64,000 bases of DNA from Daphnia carinata. Taxonomy: Eukaryota; Arthropoda; Branchiopoda; Diplostraca; Daphniidae. Made by a program: the position numbers and the translations under genes. Positions within the stretch are counted from its first letter, which is position 1, and every line of letters starts with the position of its first letter. The notes beneath the pieces are model-generated. The model had not been told where the DNA came from. It did no database searches and was given only the letters and a program-made list of their open reading frames with translations. The stretch covers positions 7,540,778 to 7,604,777 of the forward strand of contig NC_081336.1 of the NCBI RefSeq assembly GCF_022539665.2, written 5' to 3'. Shown one piece after another: positions 52,683-63,388 of this stretch.

Positions 52683-54438
52683 AAGAGAATGGCTAAGAGA
52701 TGGGATGGCTAAGAGAAGCCGGAAGAAGAGCTGAAGATTTGGAACATTTTTACAGGAGCGATTAACCTTTAGTTCGGATTTGTGGGCAGCCACGTCACCC
52801 TCCGTGAACACATCATCGGACGAAGCGGCACCCCACGTCCCCTTTCCGGCCAGAGCCCTCCAAACCTCGGTATATGTTGTTTTTATATATACCGTACAGT
52901 AGGGGCATGACCCCCTACGGGCTTATTATGAGTCAAGGGGAAACGGGGCTTCAGAAAAGAAGGGAGCCCAGATATGCACTTCAATTTTTTTAATATCAAA
53001 TACCGTCTGGGGAATCCGAATTAAGTATAGCAATGTCATGTCATCCATCCAATCAATACAATTTATTCAGTGTCTTGCCCCAACCAAGAATCTTTTCAGA
53101 TCCAATGTTACTATTAACCTATATTGAGAAAAGAAAAAAAACACCGTTAAACACATCAATTGTTGATCATGGAACTTACATGACTCATAGATTCAACTTC
53201 TGGTGGAAGCTTGGGAAAGGACATACAAATTGCAGATTAACTTCATTGTATAAGGCTCTTGAATGATAAACTAGCACCTGTAGAATGTTGCATTGTTGAT
53301 AGTTGTGTTCCCAGTACATGAAAATCCTTTCCTATTGGATAAATTTTTTTTTAGATTAGACATGGTTGGCAAAAAGCAGGAGAAATGCTTTGTCATAAAT
53401 TCAAAAAATTTTCAAGAAAATTCCTTTCATACCTAAAAAGCCCATGTATGATGTTCATCGCTGCAATGCCAATGACATCTTTAGGACCATTTAAGTACCC
53501 AGCTTCACCAACACTCTGAACGTAAAGGACAAGTTGTTCTTTAGCAAGAGAAGCAGAATTATTTGAGGCTTCTAGGTGTGACAGAACTATAAAAGATTGC
53601 TGTTATACAGGATTCATTCACACAAGATGGTACTTCTCATTAGACAATGTGCATACTCTATTACTTTACCTCATACCTTAAGGGTAATGCACTTTCAGTG
53701 TTTTTCAACTGTAGGCTCACTCTTCCATCCTGTAACACTTCCAGACTTGACTTGATCCCCCACTAAAATTCTGTGAATGCAAAATAATAGCATTAAAAAT
53801 ACTTTTTCGATAGACAAAAAACTGAAAAGTACCTAATTCATGTTTTATGTTGAACACGTGCTATTTCTGGGTTTCCGTACCACACCCATTTTCAGCCCAA
53901 ATAAGGTCCCACAATTGTTCACTTCCTTCGCTGCATGGACTTATTACTAACAATTCTTTTAGTGCAGCACTAACAGAATTTAACTTTAACACACTGTCAG
54001 GTGGTAGACTGAATAACTTAACAATAAATAATTGTTTGTTAAAATTCTATACTTATTTTGAATTCTTATTTGAAAAGTTTAGGTACCTGACTGTGTTCGC
54101 CTAACGCCAACTCATGCTCACATTCAGTTAGGGATGAGTTTGGAAAAACCTCCTTCACTGTTTGGAAAGTGTCCCATTCTAATTTTTTTATTTTCCAATA
54201 ACTGAGCATGTAGACTCAAAATTTGAGCTACAAAACACAAATGAATAAAAGCAAATAAATAGAATCATTACATATTAGGCCTTACCATCCTAAGCTTTGC
54301 TGTTATTTATTTTTTTGTGTTGTTCCAATAATTGGGCCTGCAGCTTCATAATTTGATCTAATAAACAATAATTAATAATTGAAAACCAATATAATAATGT
54401 TTATACTTACCATTTTTTTGTTTTATTATCTTATCCAT
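52052..54438 (-). pseudogene. Decayed multi-exon gene in the palindrome spacer
   Basis: Several coding-like blocks with splice-like borders run on the minus strand from an ATG at 54438. In order: DQIMKLQAQLLEQHKK (coiled-coil-like), LEWDTFQTVKEVFPNSS, LPPDSVLKLNSVSAALKEL, LEASNNSASLAKEQLVLYV, VNSNIGSEKILGWGKTLNKL, VPSIEALLMQVLREGCP and MFAKLEKILCYGGLKYVL. Frames conflict: an in-frame TAG follows the first coil block, a frameshift lies in an A7 run near 54190, and blocks near 53700 do not join in phase. The last exons fall in the left arm and recur inverted in the right arm. Family unknown; a transposon-encoded protein is likely by position. Exon borders are approximate. Confidence 0.45.
52707..52988. 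repeat. Hairpin module, copy B (adjacent to left arm inner edge)
   Basis: Direct copy of the module, starting 25 bp inside the spacer. Diverged from copy A by roughly one base in six in the centre, with a TATATAC insertion, but with identical GTAGGGGCATGACCCCCTAC and similar ends. Confidence 0.85.
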
Positions 54439-55138
54439 TTTTCAATTGTTCCTCCAGCCACGCGTTGTTCTCCAGCCACGCTACTCAATTAACTGCTAAT
54501 GGGATACAATTAACTGAAATTGCTTACATGCCTGTAATAACGAAACCGACTGATAGATGGCTACGGGTAGAAAAAAGAGAAAAAAGTGCGTTTTTTTTTT
54601 TTTTTTTTCCGCCATTTTTTTTTTTTTTTTTATGTAAAACGGATTGCCATATTTTAACTTTACTAGATAGGTATGGCAATCCGTTTTACCCCAAAAAAAA
54701 CAATATAAGCCTTTTTTCTGTTTTACTGCTTTCGCCATCTAACGGTCAGATTTCTAATTAATTCTCTACATACATTGACCTAATATTTCTGCTGCGTTGC
54801 GCTGCTCCTACTATGGTGTGTTTGCAAGGATTTCCTTCAGCGAAAATGAGCAATGCCAGTAGAAACTCTTCATTTCTTCATAAAAAAGTTTGGCTTCAGA
54901 AAAAAATAAGACTTCTTTGGATTGAAAAATGATAGATCTGTGAGTATGCATATGACTTTCGTTGTTTAGATATTAATAAAACTTAATATCGAAAAAAAAT
55001 ATACTCTTTTTTTAAAACAATTTTTACGATTTTCCACGTGACACCAAGACATGGGAGACATGGATTGGATAATATGGTTACGTGAACACTGGATTTGCAA
55101 ATGCAGAACAGCTGACTTATGTTTCACATATCAGTTGG

Positions 55139-57040
55139 AGATTTTCCAGGCAAAATTTCTAGTAACTCAGCATTTGGTACGATCTTTACTATAATTTTAT
55201 ACAGTATCCTGCATGTCTCATTAATAAAGATTTAAATCCTTTTATAGATTGACACATTAGTGAGGAAGGCTCAGTTTAGTTCATCATATTGTAGTTTCAC
55301 CCCATCTGTCATTTGTACCAATTGTAGATATTGTCCATAACAAGTCTTCATGTTTACATTCTTGCCAGTGGTGCTGATACTTTTTTTTTATCACAACCGC
55401 TTGTTTCAGCTGTTCCAAGTATTGAAGCATTACTTATGCAAGTACTCAGAGAGGGCTGCCCATTACAAAAGAAGAGCTCACCACGGTATGTTATGAAATA
55501 AATAGATTTTTAAAGAAAGGAAACTTTTAACCTCTCTTGTTCCTTGTAGATGATGTGATGGTATGTTTGCAAAACTGGAAAAAATCCTGTGCTATGGTGG
55601 CCCTAAGTACGAGCTCAACATTTTGAAAATTATGAACAGCAAAAACAGTTGGTATTCAAAATTCTTAATGAATAGGTTAATTTGCCAGAATTCCAAACGT
55701 CAAAAGTACTTATTTCTGGAAAATCAGTTAATTAACATCCTTAATTTCTGCTGTTCCATCAGTCACTATGCAGTATGTTTGGACAATGGAAGCATTCTTG
55801 AATCAGACTGCTTCAGTTTATATAGAAGATGTATTGCTTGTCATGCCCTGTGACCAACTTCACAGACTATGTTGTAAGTTAGTATCACTTTACAAAGCCA
55901 AATAGGTGTAACAAAATGCAATTTTGTAATTTTTTTTTTACGAAATTGTTTTAATGCTATGTTTCATTGTACAGCAAATTTAGATTACATGCCTAGTATG
56001 AAAGAGATCAAGTATATTTCCGAAATTGGCTATCTCAATTCGCGACTTCTGATCTCCTCACACTGCCATTCTGATGCAGGGGTCCTGAAAGAAGTTGGAA
56101 CGTTTTGAACCGTCTCAGCCTAAAAGTCTGTCTCTTTTTTTGTGACTGGAAACCCATGATTATAACTAACTAAATGCCATTTATTGTGTTATTTGCATAG
56201 GTATTAGAAAATAGGTAGTCGCTTAATGATTAGTTTCTTCGCTGCCCGTCAACTTACCATCCAAGCAAGCACTATGTCTTTCAAACCATTAGCTGAATAC
56301 AGTTAATTCCAGTAGTTCGCCAAAACAAGAGGTAAAGAAGGATTGCATCGATCCTTATTGAATAAATATTGATAGGCAAACGTTTAAAAATTGCTTCATG
56401 TTTCGTTTTCTTTAAATAGGTTAAGAACCATACCGAATCAAAAGAGGTATCTATTCGAACCAAATTTCATAATGATAACGGTTGGAAGCCCGAAGGAATT
56501 TTTGAAAAATGCTTCCTGCCCATTACCTTCAGTCGTTGCTGCGCCCCGAAAACAAAGTACTACAAATTATATAAATTGAAGTGCATATCTGGGCTCCCTT
56601 CTTTTCTGTGGCCCCGTTTCCCCTTGATTTTTAATAAGCCCGTAGGGGGTCATGCCCCTACTGTGATCAGCAGTAACGGTTGTGAGTGCGCTGTCTGGAA
56701 AGGGGACGTGGGGGTCCTCATGGTCCGATGATATCATTGGAGGGCTGTGAGGCTACTCAAAAATCCGAATTAACAGTTAATCGCTCACGTAAAAGCTTGT
56801 CCGCAACCTTCGCTCTTCTTCCGGCTTCTCTTAGCCACGCACCGGGTAATCTCCCCGGTGAGTCAACTGAGGTAGTGTCTCCCCCTACCTTGGTTGGCAG
56901 CAATTTTGAAAGCGTCTGTTTTGCCCTTTCAAAGTTGCAAGTCTTTGAACTGTACAGAGTTTAGACAATACAAATTCTTAAAATAAAAAAAATTGTGTTG
57001 TATTTTGTACTATCGTAGTGTTGCTCTGCAGTATTTATTA
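55139..57040 (-). repeat. Right arm of the large palindrome
   Basis: Inverted copy of 50800-52682. It contains the inverted terminal exons of the decayed gene (acceptor at 55408-55409, then an open stretch 55563-55853) and inverted module copy C at about 56575-56850. Indels and substitutions differ between arms, so the two arms are truly separate copies rather than an assembly mirror. Confidence 0.9.
56575..56850. repeat. Hairpin module, copy C (in right arm, inverted)
   Basis: Inverse of copy A, nearly identical, from GTGCATATCTGGGCTCCC to the CACCGGG/CCCCGGTG inverted repeat. Confidence 0.85.
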
Positions 57041-57059
57041 TTTAGCTATTCACTAGCTG

Positions 57060-57112
57060 ACATGGGGATCGAACCCTAGCATTCTACCGTGACCGCCACA
57101 CGCTTTACCTTA
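57060..57112 (-). other. Degenerate tRNA-like sequence 3
   Basis: A perfect B-box-like GGGTTCGATCCCC at 57064-57076 (minus) with an unusual upstream half. It lies just outside the right palindrome arm, mirroring tRNA-like sequence 2 outside the left arm. Confidence 0.4.
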
Positions 57113-57214
57113 ATTCCAACCATGAACTTATGAACAACTAATATGCATTCAATAATAAGCTAATGTGAATGGCATATCTACATATGTATCACAATCTTAG
57201 AGACTATGAATAAG

Positions 57215-57290
57215 TACAGCCATGGCATAACTGTAGCATACTGGCATGTGATGTAAGAAGTCTGAGTTTCAAATCCCAGTCTAGTATAGT
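57215..57290 (+). other. Degenerate tRNA-like sequence 4
   Basis: A-box-like TGGCATAACTGTAGCAT (57223-57239) and T-arm-like GAGTTTCAAATCCCAG (57264-57279). Acceptor stem not convincing. Confidence 0.4.
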
Positions 57291-57443
57291 ATGTCTAATA
57301 GGTATAGCTGAATAATAAATACAGAAGTAAATAGTGTAAAATCGTTTTTATTGTCCCTCCTTCCACCCACATATCCACCACTTTTACATACAATTCAAAA
57401 TACAGTACACAACATACAATACATACACAAATACACTTAAAAC

Positions 57444-57758
57444 TAACCCGTTGGCTGCCACGCCACCTATCTACAATAGCTACTGTCGCTATCAAAGGGA
57501 TAGCGACCAAGGGGGCCGGGTGGGCCGGGCTGAGACGGCGATGAGACCTTTACGGAAATGCACATCCTAGGTCTACATCGCCGTCTCGATCAAGGGATTC
57601 CCTGTGGTGCATTGCCTTTGGGGCCATTCGGCCAATCTTGGGCAGTGGCGCTGCTCCACCCTATGGCAGATAGACCATGGAGCAGAACAGCGCGGCCCGT
57701 CCCTGTCAAGCTACAAAAAAAAGGGGATAAAAGTGGGTGGGTGGCAGCCAACGGGTTA
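57444..57758. mobile_element. MITE-like element with 18-bp terminal inverted repeats
   Basis: Perfect TIRs: TAACCCGTTGGCTGCCAC at 57444-57461 and its inverse at 57741-57758; 315 bp total. Internal hairpins: GTCGCTATC-aaag-GGATAGCGAC (about 57484-57507) and GAGACGGCGATG ... CATCGCCGTCTC (about 57531-57587). No coding capacity. A clear target-site duplication was not identified. Confidence 0.75.
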
Positions 57759-57797
57759 ATTTGCAAGACATAATACAACATAAAATAAAACACAACC

Positions 57798-58165
57798 ATA
57801 CCACGAAGACGAGGCGACCACGAGGTGACGAAGGGGCGATAGGGGAGGCGAAGACGGCGTGGCCACGCGGCGAAGACGGGGCGATGGGCGAGGCGAAGTC
57901 GGGACGACGGGTGAGGCGAAGACGGGACGAGCACGAGGCGAAGAAGGGGCGACGGGCGAGGCGAAGACGGGGCGACTGGCGAGGCGAAGTCGGGACGACG
58001 GGCGATGCGTAGACGGGACGACGGGCGATGCGAAGACGGGACGACGGGCGATGCGAAGTCGGGACGTCGGGCGATGCGAAGTCGGGACGACGGGCGATGC
58101 GAAGTCGGGACGACGGGCGAAGCGAAGACGGGATGACCGGCCAGGTGACGACGGGCGTGGCGAAG
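57798..58165. repeat. 23-bp GC-rich minisatellite
   Basis: Tandem variants of a 23-bp unit of the form CGACGGGCGATGCGAAGTC-GGGA. Regular in the right half (about 57990-58130), more degenerate to the left. Starts 40 bp after the MITE-like element. Because 23 is not a multiple of three, the open frames seen here are incidental. Confidence 0.85.
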
Positions 58166-61100
58166 ACAAAGAAGGCTTTATTCTAAATCGTAAAAGTAAA
58201 GAAAAAGAACTAGTTAGTGGTGAAATATAAGATTGTTGTTGTAATCAAACGTTGAAAGCAATTTGACTTACTTCTGCTGTCCGATGGCTAGAAAGACTGT
58301 AGGGCCAGCAAATAGGCAGCAGACGGCTAAGAGTTGGCAATTCTATGGTTGAATGGTCAATTTAAATAAAAAAGCAAACTATATGATGCATAAGAAAAAT
58401 TTAAAATACCAATAGAAATTGTGTTGAGGTACATGTCTGTGTCCGTTGGTAGACTAAGTAGAGATTACAACTGCCAAAATTACTGTCATTACAGTTGACA
58501 CTGCAACAAAGATGGATATGGTGCACCACTCATATCATGATTGACAGGAGACCATGACTGGTTTAAGAGTAGAAGAATGATATTATGGTATTCCTACCAA
58601 TAGGATTTGCATCTTTGGTGACATTCCTCAACGGGAAGTATTCTTTACAAATGAAGTTACATGAGCTAAACATTAAAAGCAAAATCCGTCAATGAGATTC
58701 TGATAACAAAACATTAGTCTTATACCTTTCAATGAGCACTAGTATAGTTTGATGAATGCAACGTAGTAGGTTGCTAATAGTTTTTTGTTTGACAGCTGAC
58801 ATAGGTGATTAAAAGACACGTAACATAAACACCAAGCATTCTGTGGGCTTCACTTCCAAAACACACTCAGGGATGAAACCGTACAGAAGCACCATTAGAT
58901 TTTCTTAAGTTTTCCATTGGAATATGACATATTTAACAGAAACTTTTGAATACAGCTTTCACCGCTCCCACATAGTCAGCAAGTAAATAGTGGCTCAGCA
59001 GCGTCATCTTGTTTTCCAATTAACAATCGAAAAATTCAGAAAAATTGAAAATCTTGCTTTTTTTTGGACGGGAACTGTACTGATATGAAATCTTTAAACA
59101 TACTTTTAGAGCGTGAATCCCGCTTCCCCACTCAGTCCTATATTTGGCTACTACCATTTCAATTTTATTTTAACAAATGCAGCGACCAATACGACGAACG
59201 GCATTTTTTAAATATAGCGATTTAACATGTTTTTGAGCCTGATCTTTTCACCGGCTTTTATTTATTTATCCAAAAACCTAGATATTTCTAGGAAAATACA
59301 TGATTTGGGTTCACAGTTCAACAAGGATGTTGAGTGCGCTTCACACACATCTTGAAATTTCGCACGTTGACGTATCTCTAGATTGTTAGCTAGTCAACAT
59401 CTGTATGATAATACAATTTTCTTTTTTTTTTTGAACAGCTGCAATGGTTTTTCGGTAATAAGTTCCATGGAAAAATTTCTCCATTGAGACAAGGACGCCA
59501 ATTGTGCGTTATCTTGTGCCTATTTTCAATTAAATGGATACGCCGTCACTTTTCTGCTCGGAAGAGCTCACTTTGGCCTGGAATATTTTGAATGGTGTAA
59601 TTAGTATACATCGCATACATTAGATTGGATCTATTCCTTTTTGGCATACGTTCTTTAATTGTGTGAGGCTGTCAAATCGTCGACAGGCGGTATCCAAAGG
59701 AGGAAATCAGCTAAGAGCTTGCGGACTCATCAATAAACGCAAAACTATTAAAAAATTATAAAGATAGCCTGAAACCAAATTATAAAGAAAATTAATTTTA
59801 GTTTCCAGCACTTCGGTACAGGTATCATCGTCAACGTGTGCACAGGTGATTTTTCCATGTTCATTGTATCAGGTCACCAACTTCTACTAGATGAGTCAAG
59901 AGGAAATGAGGTTACATGAACAGAAAATTAACCATATAATTCAACTGATAGATAAAAGTACCATGATGTGTGGAAGTGAAAACACCACATCACAACTGTT
60001 AAAACTGTCAGAACATTCACCACCCATGCAAAACATTTTCTGATTCATTAATCTTCATCACCTAGCCTATACCAAGAAAACCAAGCACAAGTAGTGCAGA
60101 ACATTTTGCTGATGAAAGTTAACATATACCTGACAAATTTACTGCAGATCAGCAATTCCTGATGGACTCCCACACAACATTCCAGATAAACAAAACAGTA
60201 ATTCCTAAACAGACTTGCAATAGTGGTAAATATAATGCAGTAACTGGTAAATATAACATCTCACATGAACAACAAATGTGAACGGAACCATTCGAACTTG
60301 AAGTAAACAATTTCAAAAATGAGTTTGCACAAAAAGGATTTTAACTAAAAAACTACCTGAGAACGAATTTTTTCCTTCTACCTTTTCCTAATTTAAAAAT
60401 CAATTAAAGAAACGTAATCGTTAAGCAAATCTCCCTGTGTACCTTTTTGTTGGTTGAATTTGGAAATCGCTTACTAGTTGGAATAGGTTTTTTTCTTTTA
60501 CCCCAAATTTGCTTCCCGGGCAGCGCACTTCCAACCTTCTCTGCTGATTACAGCATCTGCATGACCCCCTGCAGAATTATCACAAGTGAAGAGGAAATCG
60601 GGTCACAGAAACAAAGGGGCCCAGATACACATTTATTTTCTTTAAATACCATAACGCGTGAAATAAACGAATCCGAGGAGCTTCGGTCATCATTCCAACT
60701 ACCATAATTTTTTTTTGGCACTGAGCCTCCGTCAATTTTCTTTCCTAATTCTTTATAATTACGAATCTGCCTTTAGAAAAATAAAACAAGAATCAGTATA
60801 AATTTCTTTTCAATTGAATTACATAAAACTGTGGAATCCTAGAGACATAATATTTTGCAAACTCTTCGAATCCCTTCAAAGCAGAAAATTTTCTGCTAAA
60901 AGTTCCATGTAAGCCAGATACAGGTCAACTGGTACTTCCTTTTCGACTGGCATTGGCAGTGATAGATAACGAGTAGAATCAAATGCAACTCAGACCTCAT
61001 CTGACCCCAGACACACTAAAGCCAATTTCAATACCCAACTAAAGAGACCTACTACTGCAGAATTTTTCTGTATTCTACTTATGATAAAATACCCAACATT

Positions 61101-61187
61101 CATGTGCAGCTTCCTGTACAATAAAATGAGTTGGAACACAAATGAATCTTGCTAATAAAAAAAGTTAGCTATTTCACCTATATTTTG
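58166..61187. other. Gene-poor AT-rich region
   Basis: No supported gene. Contains a diverged copy of the hairpin module at about 60515-60640 (GGGCAGCGCACTTCCAACC ... GCATGACCCCCTGCAG ... GGGGCCCAGATACACATTT). Confidence 0.5.
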
Positions 61188-61507
61188 TCAGTGTCCATCG
61201 ATGCAAGACTTCTTCAAAATCGGATTCAGATGTTCGTCTAAGTCCCCCAGAACAACGTAGAGTAGTTCTCGCGAAGCAGCGTGCTGGTATCCGGTAAACT
61301 GCGGAGCAAATCTACCGACTTGCAACTTACCCTATTTAAAATCGTTATGATGCACAAGTTAAAAACCTAGCTTTTACAAAGCAAGTAAATGGTATACCTT
61401 AAATACATTCAAAGGTACTGCATGGTCACCTTGGCAAGCTGTTCGCCAGACCACATCGTTCGTACAAGATGGCGCCGAGCATTTGCAGTTTTTCTCTTGA
61501 ATTTCAC
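61188..61507 (-). CDS. Unrecognised gene, two 3' exons
   Basis: Two minus-strand exons with canonical borders join in phase: 61398-61507 (begins in phase 1 after TTTTTTGTAG) and 61188-61331 (after TTTAAATAG, ending in TGA). The predicted C-terminal part is 83 residues, with CKCSAPSCTNDVVWRTAC (four cysteines) then FAPQFTGYQHAASRELLYVV and ending KKSCIDGH. No upstream exon with a start codon was identified, so this is a fragment of a gene or a relic. Family not recognised. Confidence 0.4.
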
Positions 61508-63058
61508 CTACAAAAAAGGTCTGCCACGTTCGGCTGCTGTGATATAACCAGCCGCTACGACGCCATGTTAAACGTGGCCATCAGCAGCTCAGCTCAGCTC
61601 AGCACAGCACCTGGGCCACCTAGCGACTAGCCCACTACAAGACTAAAGCAAATATTTTCTTTGACAAATAAGACTTTAATTGGGCGTTAAGAATAATGAG
61701 TTTGTATAAATTAGCACTTCCTAAAAAATTAAATTAAATTACAAATGAATTAATTACTGAATTAAAAAAATAATTAATGAATTTAGTCTATTGCAAATTT
61801 GCTACGACATCTTTCGCGGGTGGCAGTAATGAAAAGAAAAAAAGGAAAGAAAAAAAATAAAATAAATGGGTAAAGCGTAAAACTGCTTGACCTGCAACTG
61901 AACAAAAGTTAATGCACAAATCACTTGGTAAATTAACAGTAAATTTTTTTTTCTTTTCACTTGAAAACTACAATATTTGCCTCACGCTAAGATAGGCTGC
62001 AGCTCTTCAGAACACGAACAGAAGAAGACTCGTTCCATATTTATTGTGAATCTCCCTGCAAGTCATTCCAGAATGGTATGACCTGAAATGAAATTTTTTT
62101 AGTGCTTATTTAAAAATTCTACAAGGAAAATAGATGTGTATGAAATATTCGTTGTTTGAAAAAACCCAAAATTATAATATGATGGGAATATTGGTAATGC
62201 ATATAGCACCTTTAGTGTAGTAAGCTCAGCTAATATTATACAAAATGGCACCAGGCTGCTCCTCCATAAAGTATCAGTCCATTTTATCAAGCACTGTGTA
62301 AGAAAGGAGTAAAGTCACAGCAGCCAACACCTATTACTACAAAAAAGGGAATCATTTAAATCCAGTTCATTTTGTAGTTTAATATGCCCAAACAAGAAGC
62401 CATTTATCATAGCTGGCATTATATACCATTCATAATGCAATCCAAGCACGGAATACAACAGTATTTTAAAACTTCACTCAAATTCAACAATGAAAACAGA
62501 TGTGTAGGGATGGTCTATGACGCAAGAAACAAAATCTGAAATAACAACAATAATTAACATAAGTTTGCAAACCACCCAAATATGGGGGATGTATTAATAA
62601 TGTTAAAAGTTAATATGGGACTTGTTCGGCACACCTCAACCTCACCTGTTGACCTGACCTGTATTAAAAAGAGTTTGAAAATAACGAAACATTGTGTCGA
62701 CCCGGCTTTTCGATTACTGAAAAACAATTCGTTTTTTTCGTCGTCGCAAAATGTCAAAAACATTTGAACTTGTCAAACAACGATGCCATACTTCTTCAAA
62801 CTTTTTTGAAAATCAATTACAAAATTACAATCGATACAAAAGTATTTTGTTACTGAACTGCATTGTTGAGAAAAAAGGTGAATCGAATTCAATGATTGTT
62901 CCATAAAGCGTTTCTGTAATTTATCGTTTGCATTTTTAACATCAATCGGTTATGACTGTATGATAAAAGCCTACGTTATGTCAGAAAAACCTACGTTATG
63001 TCTACTTTGTTACTTTCTAGAGACAAGGGGGTCCAAGAGACTTCTAGAGACGGGGTTT
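61508..63058. other. AT-rich region right of the two-exon fragment
   Basis: No supported gene. A short AGCTC tandem run is at about 61586-61606. A possible minus-strand 3' exon (about 62049-62090, followed by AATAAA) is too short to call. Confidence 0.4.
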
Positions 63059-63388
63059 CAAAAACTCCCGCTACGAACGCCACGGGTAATATGGCCCATA
63101 CTCGTGAAAAAAAAAATAGGCCGTTTATTTCTACACCGGGATGTTTCTAAAAGATCCCGCTATGAACGCCACAAGTAACGTGGCCCATAATCTTAAAAAA
63201 ATAAGCCCATATCTTACCCTTTATGATGGTTCCAAAAAATCCCGCTACGAACGCCACGGGTAACGTGGCCCATAATCATAAAAAAAGAAGGCCGTATGTG
63301 TAAAATACCTCTTGATTTAAAATTTGTAAATGTATTTCATGCCACAATTCGCGTGCTTTTCTAATTTTGATTGCATAAAGGGAACTAA
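63059..63388 (+). repeat. Dispersed repeat, three tandem units
   Basis: Three units with the core TCCCGCTAYGAACGCCAC start at about 63066, 63155 and 63239 (spacing about 89 and 85 bp), each with GTAAYRTGGCCCATA and an A-rich tail. The third continues into the end block shared with 48627-48812. So one family member is a single unit and this one has been amplified. Confidence 0.85.

Noticed and set aside
50210-57290. Functional tRNA genes
   Set aside because: D-arm and T-arm boxes are present, but acceptor and anticodon stems do not pair properly; kept only as tRNA-like relics.
57798-58165. CRISPR-like array
   Set aside because: Units are contiguous without unique spacers and the genome is eukaryotic; it is a minisatellite.
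57590-58230. Arg/Gly/Asp- or Ser/Pro/Arg-rich ORFs of 90-137 codons
   Set aside because: They arise from the 23-bp minisatellite, whose unit length shifts the frame; no start context or homology.
60447-60707. 86-codon ORF
   Set aside because: Overlaps the diverged hairpin module; the corresponding ORF is not conserved in the other module copies.
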